This document shows, in pieces, positions 26,006 through 37,123 of a stretch of 64,000 bases of DNA. The translations under genes and the position numbers were made by a program. The stretch comes from Torreya grandis. Lineage: Eukaryota; Streptophyta; Pinopsida; Cupressales; Taxaceae. Positions within the stretch are counted from its first letter, which is position 1. Each line of letters begins with the position of its first letter. Under the pieces are notes generated by a model. It had not been told where the DNA came from. It ran no database searches and saw only the letters and a list, made by a program, of their open reading frames with translations. The stretch lies in the NCBI GenBank assembly GCA_037957365.1, contig JARHVA010001923.1:2212501-2276500 (forward strand), given 5' to 3'.

Positions 26006-26067
26006 ATTAGTTGTGTGTTTTACTAAAGTGGTAAATCATAGGAAGGCTATTAGATTGAGTGAGAGCT

Positions 26068-26742
26068 ATGGGAGAAGAGATTAGATTCAAAGTTGAGAAG
26101 TTTGATGGTAAGTATTCTGGTTTGTGGAAAATATAGATGGAAGATTACCTATATCAAAATGAACTTCAACTCCCCTTGGAGGGGAAAGGAGGACAACCTA
26201 TAAGTATGAGTGATACAAATTGGTCATTACTTGATAGGAAGGCATTAGAAGCCATACAGTTATGCCTTGCATCTTTTGTTGCATTTAACATTATAGATCA
26301 GATAAATACAAAGGATCTCATGGATAAACTTGGGAAGTTATATGAGAAACCTTCAGCTTTTAATTAAAAAATTCTTAAGAAAAGATTGTTTAACATGAAA
26401 ATGTCTAAGAATGGTTTAATAACTAATCATCTAAATGATTTTAATACGATTGTAATTATGCTCACTTCAGTTGGAATCAATATTAATGATGAAGTTAGAT
26501 ATTTTCTAATATTAATTTATTTGCCTGATAGTCGGTATAGTTTGGTTATGGTTGTAAGTAATGCAGTCCCTGTTAAGGGAAGCTTAAATTTTGAGGATGT
26601 TGTATGTGTGATCCTTAGCGAGGAGATGCATAGGAAAAATACTGGTGAATCATCTTTAGGTAATACTTTATCTATTGATACTAGAGGGATGAAAAAGGAT
26701 GAGCAAAGGCAACTGAGAAAAGTTAAAAGTTAGATCTAAGTC
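26068..26742 (+). pseudogene. Copia-2 gag relic
   Basis: Starts at ATG 26068, reading MGEEIRFKVEKFDGKYSGLW, the usual opening of Copia gag of the UBN2 type with the FDG-x-x-(Y/F)-x-x-W pattern. It continues through open frames 26137-26367 (YLYQNELQLPLEGK) and 26386-26733 (FNTIVIMLTSVGI, LPDSRYSL). Stops interrupt it, for example the TAG at 26135 next to Trp/Lys positions. A frameshift near 26735 separates it from the zinc knuckle. The product would have formed the virus-like particle. Confidence 0.8.
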
Positions 26743-29700
26743 TAGATCTAGATCCAAGATGATATGTTGGCACTGTGGGAAGAGTGGACACTCAAAGAAA
26801 GATTGTTGGTCACTTTGGGATAAGAATGCCAACAAGGAGGAAATGAATGAGGTAAATGTGGCATCAGGGAAATCATGCCAAGATGCCTTAATTATTTATA
26901 TGGATAGTTTTTTTTAGTCTTGGGTATTATATTTTGGGGCTTCTTTTCATGCCACCCTACATAGGCATTATTTTATTGATTATGTTCAAGAGAATCTAGG
27001 ACATGTATATCTTGGTGATGATGAACCATGTGAGATAGTATGGAAGGGTTGTGTTCTAGTTAAGATGTAGAATGGGAACACATGGATCCTTAAGTGTGTT
27101 AGACATGTGCCTATGTTGAGATAGAATTTGGTTTCAGTGGGGCAATTGGGTAATGAGGGATGTTCAGTATTATTTACTATAGATTCTTGGAAAGTTACCA
27201 AAGGTTCTATTATGATATCAAAAGGTAAGAAAGTTGGTACTTTGTATTTGACTGGTAGTGTTTATTTTATTGATTTATTTACTACAGATGGAGATGCAAC
27301 TATGTGGCATGATAGGCTCGATCATATGAGCCATAAAGGCATGCAAATCTTAAAAGATAAGTTGCCTGGATTAAAAGATCTAGATCTAGACTTTTGTGAA
27401 AATTGTGTGTATGGTAAACAAAAGTGGGTTAAGTTCTTGAAGGTTAGACCCACAAAAAAAGAGCATAAATTAGATCTGGTACACTCAGATGTATGGGGGC
27501 TAGCTCAGGTATCTTCTATTGGTGGATCTAATTATTATGTTACTTTTATTGATGATGTAACTAGGAAAGTTTAGTTTTATTGCATTAAAAAGAAATTTGA
27601 TGTATTTAACACTTTTAAGAAGTGGATAGCCTTGGTTGAGAATGAAATAGGTCTCAAATTGAAATGTCTCCAATCAGATAATAGAAGTGAGTATTTTAGT
27701 AATGTCTTTGATTATTATTCTAATAATGGAATCTGTAGGCAAAGAATGGTTCTAGGAACTCCATATCAGAATGTGGTATCTAAAAGGATGAATAGAATAA
27801 TAATGGAACATGATAGGATCATGAGGTTACATGTAGGGTTACCTATATAGTTTTGGGTAGAAGCAGTTGGCATGGTAGTATATCTAATTAACAAAGGACC
27901 TTTTATGCATTTGGATAGAGGCATTCCAAAACAATCTTGGTCTAGTAAGAATGTTGACTATTCTTTGCTTAGAGTCTTTGGATGTGAAGCATTTGCTCTC
28001 ATCAAGAAAGAAGATAGGACCAAGCTAGAGGCTAAATCAAATAAATGCATATTCGGTGGTTATGGTAAGGATGAATTTGGTTTTTATTTATGGAGCATTA
28101 AAGATAAGAAAATATTTTGGTTTATAGATGTAGTCTTTAATGAAAAATTCATGCATAAGGATCAGTTGTAGAAATAAGATCAAGAACAAAAAGAGTACAT
28201 AGTATTGGATGACATTATGGATGGAAAAGTATCCAAAGATTCAGTTCAGGAACCTTCTACACAAGGACCCAAAAATCCTATGGTAATAAGATCTTCTAGG
28301 GTAAGAAGAGCACTTAAAAAAATTTCTCCTTCTTTTAATTATTTATTACTCACTGATAATGGAGAACCAAAGTGTTATGAGGAAGCAATGCAGGTAGATG
28401 CCAAGTTGAAGTGGTAAAAATACATGGATGATGAGCATAGATCTCACATGGAGAAGCAAACATGGGATTTGGTAAGGTTACCCAAGGGCAAGAGTGCATT
28501 ACCAAACAGGTGGATCTTCATATTAAAAGAAGAGGATCAAGGGAGAGAAAGGTATAAGGCTAAGATGGTGGTCAAGGGGTTTGTATAAAAATTAGGTATT
28601 GATTTTGATGATATTTTCTCTCTTATTGTATTTATGACTTCTATTAGGATTCTTCTTGGTTTAGTTACAATTGAAGATTTGCACTTAAAATAGTTAGATG
28701 TGAAAACTATTTTTCTTCATGGTGATTTGGATGAAGAGTTGTATATGAAGAAGCCATAAGGATATGAGGTCAAAGAGAAGGATAACTATGTGTGCATATT
28801 AAAGAAGGGATTGTATGGCCTTAAACAAGATTCATGACAATGGTATAAAAAATTTAATTATTTTATATTGGAATAAAAATATCAAAAGTGTAATTATAGC
28901 CATTGCATGTACATCAAACATTTTGATGTTAGTTCCTTTATTATTTTATGCCTGTATGTGGATGACATGTTAGTTGCAGGAAAGAACATATAGCATATTC
29001 ATATGCTCAAGAAATAGCTTAGTGACTCCTTTGCTATGAAGGATTTGGGTGCTATAAAGTAAATCCTTGGTATGAGGATTACTCGAGACAAGAAGGAGAG
29101 GAAGTTGGTTTTATCCCAATTAGAGCATGTGAAGAAAGTCTTGAGAAGGTTTAGTATGTTAGATGATAAATCTATTGGTAATCCTTTGGTAGGCCACTTT
29201 ATATTATCAAAGGAGTAGTATCTTAAGATAGAAGCTGAAAAGCTTAAGATGTCCAAGGTACCTTATTCTTCAGTAGTTGGTAGCATGATGTATGCCATGG
29301 TTTGTATTAGGTAGGATATTTCCCATGTAGTAGGAGTTTTGAGTAGGTATATGAGTGATCTAGGTTATGAGCATTGGCAGGTAGTGAAATGGATTCTTTG
29401 ATATTTGAGAGGAACCATTAATTTTGCATTATGTTATAGTGGATTAGATACCGCTTTGTATGGTTATGTGGACTCAGATATGGTAGGTAATATTGATAGC
29501 AAGAGGGGTATGATAGGATATATATTTACTATTAGAGATACAGTGGTTAGTTATTTCTAGGATATAGAAGGTTGTGGCTTTGTCAACCACAGAGGTAGAG
29601 TATGTTGTTTCCATGGAGGCTAGCAAGGAGATGGTTTGGTTATAAGAGTTGTTTTGAGAGTTAGGGCATGAATAAGAAGTTGGGAGACTACACAATGATA

Positions 29701-29939
29701 GTTATAGTGTTATTCATTTGGCAAAGAACTCTACTTTCCACTCAAGGATGAAACACACTCAGTTACATTATCACTTCATTAAGATAGCTTTGGAGAAGAA
29801 CTTGGTGAAGATGGAGAAGATCCATATTAGCCAGAATCCTATAGATATGATGACCAAGGTGGTCACATTGGACAAGTTGAGACTATGTTTAGATTTGGTT
29901 GGCCTTAGTGATCATGGAGCAGTGATAGATTTTGTTTAG
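26743..29939 (+). pseudogene. Copia-2 pol relic: zinc knuckle, protease, integrase, RT, RNase H
   Basis: An intact CX2CX4HX4C knuckle (CWHCGKSGHSKKDC) spans 26765-26806. The protease follows near 26925 as WVLYFGASFHAT, where family members have DSG, so the catalytic Asp is lost. GAG-pre-integrase (MWHDRLDHMSHKGM) is near 27300. The integrase core has LVHSDVWG (near 27478) and LQSDNRSEYF (near 27670). RT has AKMVVKGF, LDVKTIFLHGDLDEELYM (near 28695) and an intact YVDD at 28955-28966 (CLYVDDMLVAG). The RNase H tail ends at 29939 with IHISQNPIDMMTKVVT. Stops occur throughout, mostly TAG or TAA at Gln or Trp positions. The order protease-integrase-RT-RNase H defines Ty1/Copia. Confidence 0.9.
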
Positions 29940-29953
29940 GAGAAATGGTCTCC

Positions 29954-29964
29954 AAGTGGGAGAT
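29954..29964 (+). promoter_or_regulatory. Polypurine tract of Copia-2
   Basis: AAGTGGGAGAT lies immediately before the TGTTGAG start of the 3' LTR, the expected plus-strand primer for reverse transcription. Confidence 0.8.
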
Positions 29965-30864
29965 TGTTGAGTGTGGAGTCCTTTGGGGCTATCACATGAC
30001 CATAAGAATAAATTTTAAGGGCTTAAAGAGATCTAAAGATGTGGGGGGTGTAATTTTCATGTTCTCCAAATGTGATTTTAATATTCTTTGTATTCCTAAT
30101 TTCTATGTATTCCATATTTCATGGAGTTAGTTGTTAAATGCCTTTTCCCATGTTTACTTCCTTGTTTTGAGAAATCTAGTTATTTTTTTGGAAAAGGGAA
30201 CTCCTTCTATGTTGAGTGGAGTTGGTTGTGATCACATGATTTTGGGAAAATGTGCCCCTAAAAGTTGGAGAAGATGAATATGGTGAATTTCTCCTTTGGA
30301 GAAATTTTATATAGGCTTGATGAGGTGTAAAAAGGTTGTCACATGTTAATTAATGCTTATCTTGGATAAGCATTGCATATTTACTCCTTTTGTGGATTTT
30401 TTTATTTATATATATATAGGGTGTGGTGTGGCCTTTAGAGGTTGATGGTTTATTTTCAGGGTGTGGCTTTGAGGATTAGAGTCAAAGTGCAGGTGTTTTA
30501 CAAAGTGTAGGTGTTCATTACAGGGTGTCATTTAACAACTTGTGAGATACAACATTGTGCATGTGTAGGTGAAAGTGTAGTTTTTGTGTACACTTTTTAT
30601 AAGAGATTTTTCTCTCTATGAGAGTTCATTGTAATATTATTTTAGATTACTGATTTATTTGAGAACTTTCATTGGTGGATGTAGCCCACATCTGGTGAAC
30701 CGCGTTAGATCTATGTTATCTATGTTATTTTTATCTTTCTCTCATTTATACTTTCATATTAATGGTGAATTAAGGAGTGTTTCTATGATGTGTTTTATTC
30801 CATAGCTTTAGATCTAGTTTATGGTAATAATACATCTATATTTATAATTGTTTTATTCCTAACA
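29965..30864 (+). repeat. 3' LTR of Copia-2
   Basis: Starts TGTTGAGTGTGGAG and ends ATTCCTAACA, keeping TG...CA. It aligns along its length with 25110-25990, with a few percent substitutions visible in the first 100 bases and small indels. The plus-strand open frame 29945-30130 lies across the LTR start and is not a gene. Confidence 0.88.
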
Positions 30865-31521
30865 AGACCAACTTTGAAGTTTTATATCTTGAACTAGAAA
30901 ATAATTCAAGACTCCAAATATTTAGAGTAATTTCTTGGAACTATACACAACATCTCCATGAAAATATTTGACTAAAGTTGAATTTATATTTACCTACACA
31001 AAATGCACAAACTTACTGTACTACTCGTATCTACATGATGTGTAATGATGGCGTGGCTTCTCTTAAGCTAGAATATGCATGTTTCTCTTTATAAAAGATC
31101 AAATGACACACTAAAACTTCACCAAAACATATATGTATGCCCCAAAACTTTTTCTTTGTCCTTATAGACTTACACATGTTCCATATCTCTCTACTCTATC
31201 AAATAGAACTTCTTTATAATTCATGCACTAGTACCATATGCTCTCTTTGACATCAATGACAACCTAAGACATTATTGACTACTCTTATGAATTCATTTCA
31301 CTTCCACAAGTACTCCAAAAAATTAAAACACCCCATAGGGTCTCTACAACATGACAATACCATCAATAAAATCCACCAATTGCCTCACTAAGTTAACCAT
31401 TGAAGATTCATGCAAGAACACTGAAGCACATTGAAACACACTTTGTCAGTGTCATTCTAGCACACATGACACCTTATCAACATCCTTGGTCACATTGGAT
31501 ACATCATTGATAAACCTCCAA
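30865..31521 (-). repeat. Copia-A left LTR, piece 3 of 3
   Basis: Aligns with about 36435-37096 of the right LTR. Shared anchors are ATCTTGAACTAGAAAA, CAACATCTCCATGAAAA and ACACCTTATCAACATC. It ends CCTCCAAAA, against CATCCAATA in the other copy. On the minus strand this end is the LTR start. Confidence 0.82.
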
Positions 31522-31622
31522 AAATCTCCCCCTTTGTCATTGATGTCAAACACTAGTACAAATATTATGCTTAGAGTCTATCTCTCTCTAAGCACTTTCT
31601 CCCCCTTTGACATAATGATAAA
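31522..31622 (-). promoter_or_regulatory. Polypurine tract(s) of Copia-A
   Basis: On the minus strand AAAGGGGGAGAT (31533-31522) abuts the LTR, preceded by TTTGACATCAATGAC. A second, similar tract, TCAAAGGGGGAGAAAG (31610-31595), lies about 75 bp upstream. This form is typical of Copia elements and fixes the element's orientation. Whether both tracts ever primed is unknown. Confidence 0.7.
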
Positions 31623-32900
31623 GTGGGATCAACTCCTGATCTTGTGGTCCTGAAAAGACTTCAAGGACAAAAATATGAAAGGACCACCTTTGAAATATGA
31701 TAAAAACTCCCCTTAACATTGTGCATACATCTTATTTTCTTGACCTTCTCAAACATGCTCCATGACTACACTCTTCTTTGATCATAAATAGATTCTATGA
31801 AGATAAGACATACATGAACATCAGAAACTATATGAACTTACCTTGAAAACATTAAAAAGGACTCCCCCTAATTCACCTAAGATTAGGCAACCTTTTGAAC
31901 ATCTTTAGACCATTTCAAATAATTATGAATCAACATAATTACCTTCATACCTTCTCTCTCAAATTCTACTACACAGTCCTCTAATCATGGGCCCTGACAA
32001 TATACAAAGCTCCTTCTTTGTTTATGCATGAGGATTCAATACATTGTCAAACCACCTAAACTATTTTGATCAAGTCATGATATCAACATGATTGAGTTCA
32101 CATCTATATAAAACCTATTTATATTTCCATTATGATTGGAACATCTCACATATGATCCCCCTCACAACTTTCATAGCTCTTCAAGCCTTTTAAACTATCT
32201 AATTTATCTCTCCCTAACTCCATGATCTATTTAAAAAGCATATTAAACAAGTCTTCTCAATGAACTAGATATATGGATTTCAAAATAATTTCCCTTTATC
32301 CTCTACAAGCCATCATGGTTTAGAACCTTTTTCAAAGCACTCTCATGGAATTATCTCATCTTCTAAACATTATGAAATCCATGACAGACATAACTTGTCA
32401 TATATAGAATTCTAAAACCTTCTTCATGATACCAAAAATATGATAACACATTTTCCTCATACTCCATATCAACCTAGTCTTTAATCTTTCTATGTAATAG
32501 AATATATTGATAGCTCATCATCCTTGGTTTCACACCTTTAGCTAAGCTACTCCACTTGAGTTGAAACTAACCTCCCAAGTACTTTCAAGGCACTACACCA
32601 AATGAAGCTACCTCAAGAGACCAACTATGGATGAAATATGATTGCATCATACCTCTCTTCTACTGTAACTCATTTTAGAATCTTATTCCTCAAAGACCTA
32701 TCTCTTTACACTAAGGACTACCTCTTGTATATCATAACACAACTCCTTATGAACCAAATAATCACAAAGGAACACACAAACATACTTTGTTTTTCATACC
32801 TCAAACTGATAGAGCAACTCACCTTCATGGACTTTTTGTCATGCAAAACTACCCAAGACCCAACAAACATCCACCATTCTACCTCTTTCTATAAAGTGTC
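31623..32900. other. Copia-A internal non-coding stretch
   Basis: No pol domain is recognisable on either strand. The plus-strand open frame 32638-32907 has no motif and runs against the element, so I take it as chance. If the element once had pol, it was deleted between about here and the gag tail. Confidence 0.5.
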
Positions 32901-33915
32901 TCCTTAAAGCTTAGAGAGGGACACCCCTTTGACATAGTGAGACTAAAAATCCAAAAAATTAGAAGACTCCCTCATCTCCATACTCTCATTTGACTTTCAC
33001 TCCTACCTCATCATCAAATTGACTTTTAATAGATCCTTGACTTCATTTTTTGCTTCAGACTTACCAACAAATGTAGACAATAAAAACTATTGACTTTCCT
33101 TCATGTCTATTATGGAAAACAACCCATCTTTGGTCTCAAATTGATCTCTTCTAATAGACTTAGGTCTCCATAACCATGTATGACCTCTTCCTTACACACT
33201 AAGAGATCCATACACCTTATTTTTCTTGGAAAACTCATTAAAATTATTATTATAATATCTATCAATGTGACCAACTCTATGACATCTGAAATAAACAAGA
33301 TCATTCATACCTTTTTCTTGATGATGATTGTGATCTTCCATTGAGTGATTTCCTCTCCTCTTGTATTCTCTAGTAATGTGTCCAAACTAATTGTATGCAT
33401 AATAATGATATTGAGATGAATATATCTTTTTATTGGTCTATTTATATGGTCTTCTATCTTGCACTCTATGATCTTGATTGAACTTATCTTGACTAAATGG
33501 TCTTTGCTTATAGAACTTAGTAATGTGACCAATTCTTTGACAACTATAACAAACAATGTCTTTCAAAACTTTTCCTTGAATATGAAATTGATCTCCCTTT
33601 GACTGATTACTTCTTCTTATACAGTCTTTTACTCTATGACCAGTAAGATGACAAACAAAACAATGGCCCATAAAAGATTTGGCATAACTTGAATCATTTA
33701 GCTATCTAATTGGCTTCTTCATTTTTCTCTTGACTTGATCTATCTTTTTGACTTTCATGCTACCAACCTCTTTATCTTATCCTGATTTATTTTGATCTTC
33801 TTCAAGATTACCTATCTTGACTATGACCTTTTCATGCTCATCCTTTAGGGAAATAAGATTAGTCTTCAATTAAATACATTCATCTTCTTTAGCTCTCATA
33901 CTTGAACTTGCAATG
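32901..33915 (-). pseudogene. Copia-A gag relic with several zinc knuckles
   Basis: Minus-strand frames contain a series of CCHC-type knuckles. CFVCHLTGHRVKDC (about 33657-33616) is complete. CYSCQRIGHITKFY (about 33553-33512) has lost the last Cys to Tyr. A third, near 33400-33350, is badly decayed (GHITREYKR). A fourth near 33290 reads RCHRVGHIDRYY. Downstream, about 33190-33110, reads WLWRPKSIRRDQFETKDG. Such knuckles bind the RNA genome in the particle. Three or four in a row is more than the usual one of Copia gag. The capsid part upstream of the knuckles is poorly preserved. Confidence 0.65.
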
Positions 33916-33920
33916 AAAGT

Positions 33921-33937
33921 CCTGATTTAATATCAAT
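33921..33937 (-). promoter_or_regulatory. Decayed primer-binding site of Copia-A
   Basis: On the minus strand ATTGATATTAAATCAGG lines up with ATTGGTATCAGAGCAGG, the tRNA-Met-type site. All differences are G-to-A or C-to-T. It lies exactly at the inner edge of the right LTR, confirming minus orientation. Confidence 0.65.
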
Positions 33938-36900
33938 TATTAGAGGTATAATCACTAATAAGGAGGTGATTCAGTGATGCCATATTAATCTAGTTTAATT
34001 CCCAACTCTTAAGTATTTAGCCCATACAATCATGATGAATACAAAGTAACCATTACAATGAATAAGGAATATATGGAAAGATCAATCACATAACACATGA
34101 TATATGTGGGATACCCTCTTGGGGGATAAAACCCACTGAACCCTACAAGATGGACTATAGTCTTATAAAGATAAGATTGAACATTTAGATCAGCATGAAC
34201 TGATCAAGGAATACCCATCCCTTAATTTAGTGAGACACTCATCCCATAAGGAGGAACCAACCCCATAGGCAACCAAACACCAACCTAAATACCTTGATCT
34301 GATCTCCACCTCTGATCTGGTATCTTCTACACCTAACAATGGAATTATCTTATATTCTCTCTTTCCCCTTTACACTCTCACAAACTTACACACATAAGTA
34401 ATGCATCCAAAACACCCTTTTTTATCACTCTTCACTTCTTATCACATACGCAATCAAAAAACTTACAAAAAGTATATCACAACATTAGTAACATGAACTA
34501 TAGGTCATGCACAAAATCATCAACATGCTCTGATCTTTAATCCATCCACTAAGCACACTCACTCAATCAGCCTCTATGGCTTACTCACTCAATCTACCTC
34601 TTCTAGGATCATTAAGTCCAATGCCCTATGTGTTCACCTTCATCACCCTAATCAGACAAGCATGACTGATCCTCTTCACTTTTTATTGGTTCTTAATGAA
34701 TTATACCTTCTCTTTCAAAGGTTCTCTCCTTCACTTGGATCCACACTCTCCAAACATCTTAAACAACCCAAATATGCCCTGTACTTATACCACTTTCTTA
34801 GTCTAACCCATCTTGGTCAGCCAAGATGTTTACTATACTTGTATTACACTTGAATAAATATCCACACATATTACATGGGTGAATCACTCCACTTCATAGG
34901 TCATCCATAGTCCTTAAGACTCAAATCCTCCATTAGGCCTTAATGAGACCCAAAACAACAAGGCCTTCACATGCACACATTACTCTTGAAACCTCTTGGA
35001 CCACCTTTAGCTTACACCAATGCTTATAAAATATCAAAATTATCTCCAATATACCCTTTCTCACTCCCTCATGGGTCCATACCACCTATAACACCAACTC
35101 AATATTTGAACCTACCAATTAGGTCTCTTTGCTCTTCAAGCCTTTATACATAGAAAATATAATCTCAAATTTCTGAAGCAACTACTCAAGTATTTTCACA
35201 TATCCATATGATTAGATCACATGGGTGAAACCTTCAATACCTTTTCAACACTTCCATGTTCCTTAGACATTCCAACACAATATTTAAGCACTCAAATCAA
35301 CTCTCTCAAAATGACCACTCAGACTGGTCATATATAGTCAAACTATAGTCAAGCTATTTTGACTCTCCACAACTAAATATGGTCAACATAAGATCTCAAA
35401 TACCTTCTCATGAACCTTTGAGACTTCCTTGACATCTTCATATTCATTTTTTTCCTTAAATCTTCTCAAAACACTTCAACTTACCTCTGTAAGATGGTCA
35501 CTCAAACTCCCAGTGTATTCATTAAACATAGTGATATTCCAAACATTTATTCATACTAAATATAGATTTTTAAAAGCTAAAAAATACATGAAAATGGTCT
35601 TAATTTAATATAAAACACTCTCCAATATTTATTTCATCTTGAAACATCAAAATACCATCAAGAACTCTTTAATTATCCTTCTTGGGTCACTTGCAGGACA
35701 TGGTCAAACACAGTCAACTTTAGAACTCAATATCTAAAATTGTATGAATATTCAGATATTTTATTCAATATTTATGGATTAACCTTGAATTAATTTTAAA
35801 TTTTTCATTTTAAACCATCAATAAATTCATCCTAGATCAAAATATATAATCAAAATACTGAGCATTGGTTTATCTTTTTGTTAATTTCAAATACCAATAG
35901 TTAATGGTAAATGCAAGTATTACAGACACATGTCTTCATCTTGTGATCCCTAAAATCTAGATAAATTACACTAAATTTATCTCCTTTATAGACTCATTCC
36001 TTTAACCTACATCTCTCATCATTTATCTTATATCCTCACTTTTGAGATCAAACCACTTGGCAACCCCACATGCCCTATGCATACCCTGCAGTCAGTTTCC
36101 AATAAAATTCCACCACTTAGAATTATTAAATGCCTTATACGAATTATTTTTGAATTATTTACTAATTCATACCATTTATATTTCTCTACACTTCCATAAT
36201 TAATACACTTGGCACCCTTGCATGCCTTTTGAGCACGTTGTTGTCAATCCCCCTTCTTGCACCACTTGGCAGTCCCATGTGCCTTATGAGCACATTACTA
36301 TCAAACCCCAATATTATTCCACTTGGTATTATAACATGTTTTTTATCTTATTAACTCTAAAAATTATATCTATCTTGAGTATTTAACCCTATAATTCAAC
36401 ATAGTTAAACTTGACAGTCTCTGGTCCATCATAGTCTACTAGAGTAACTTTGAAGGTTTATATCTTGAACTAGAAAACACTTCAAGACTCCAAATATTAA
36501 AAGTAAATTCCTATCACTATATACAACATCTCCATGAAAACATTTGACCAATTTTTACTTTCTGATTACCTACACAAAATGCACAAACTTTCTAGACCAC
36601 TCATATTTGCATGATATATAGTGATAGTCTAGCTTCTCTTAAGCTAGAATATGCATGTTTCTCTTTTTAAAATATCAAATGACATACAATAACTTCACCA
36701 AGACATATATGTATGCCTAACAACTTATTTTTTGTCCTTATAGACCTACACATGTGCCATATCTCTCCAAGCTATCAAACACAACTTCTTTTTCATTCAT
36801 CCACTAATACCACATGCTCTCTTTGACATTAATGATAACCTAAGAAATCAATGACCACTCTAATGAATTAATTTCACTTCCAAAATTACTCCAAACTCTC

Positions 36901-37096
36901 AAAACACCCATAGGATCTCTACAACATGATAATACCATCAATAAAATCCACCAATAACCTCACTAAGTCAACCATTGAAAAAACATATAAAAACACTAAA
37001 GCACACTAAGACACTTTGTCATTGTCACTCTAGTACACATAACACCTTATCAACATCTTTGGTCACCTTGGAGACATCATTGACAAACATCCAATA
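33938..37096 (-). repeat. Copia-A right LTR (intact copy)
   Basis: About 3.16 kb. It aligns in three blocks with 13560-14884, 23871-25109 and 30865-31521, and the junctions between blocks show where Copia-F and Copia-2 landed. The small open frames at 34662-34853 and 34971-35153 are LTR sequence. The sub-repeat array seen in the left LTR recurs at about 36053-36340. Confidence 0.85.
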
Positions 37097-37123
37097 GTTT
37101 TATGCCCATATTTTCTTGATAAT
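37097..37123 (+). other. Gypsy-O sequence resuming after Copia-A, with target duplication
   Basis: The first five bases, gtttt, pair with gtttc at 13555-13559, the insertion site of Copia-A. The Gypsy-O polyprotein frame resumes just after. Confidence 0.55.

Larger units (their letters stand above)
25110..30864 (+). mobile_element. Copia-2: near full-length Ty1/Copia element
   Basis: Two LTRs (25110-25990 and 29965-30864) flank a primer site, gag, protease, integrase, RT, RNase H and a polypurine tract in standard Copia order. It sits inside the Copia-A left LTR: joining 25109 to 30865 restores CTAGAG(T)AACTTTGAAG as in the intact copy near 36430. The 5-mers agagt (left) and agacc (right) fit a target duplication with two changes. 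This is the most complete element in the window and, by nesting and close LTR similarity, probably among the youngest, yet its frame has many stops. Confidence 0.9.
13560..37096 (-). mobile_element. Copia-A: long-LTR, gag-only Copia-type element, minus strand
   Basis: Two direct repeats of about 3.2 kb bound a 2.4 kb internal region (31522-33937). The left copy is cut into three pieces by Copia-F and Copia-2; the right copy is whole. The plus-strand ends are TGTTAGAGG (left) and TATTAGAGG (right copy start), closing at CCAAAA and CCAATA, all derivable from TG...CA by single changes. Flanks are gtttc (13555-13559) and gtttt (37097-37101). Orientation is minus: a polypurine tract (AAAGGGGGAGAT on the minus strand) lies next to the left LTR, a decayed tRNA-Met-type primer site lies next to the right LTR, and the zinc knuckles read on the minus strand. 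No protease, integrase or RT was found, so it is either deleted or a non-autonomous gag-only element. Confidence 0.8.

Noticed and set aside
32638..32907. Plus-strand 89-codon frame as a captured gene in Copia-A
   Set aside because: Antisense to the element, composition typical of AT/CT-rich noncoding DNA, no motif seen.
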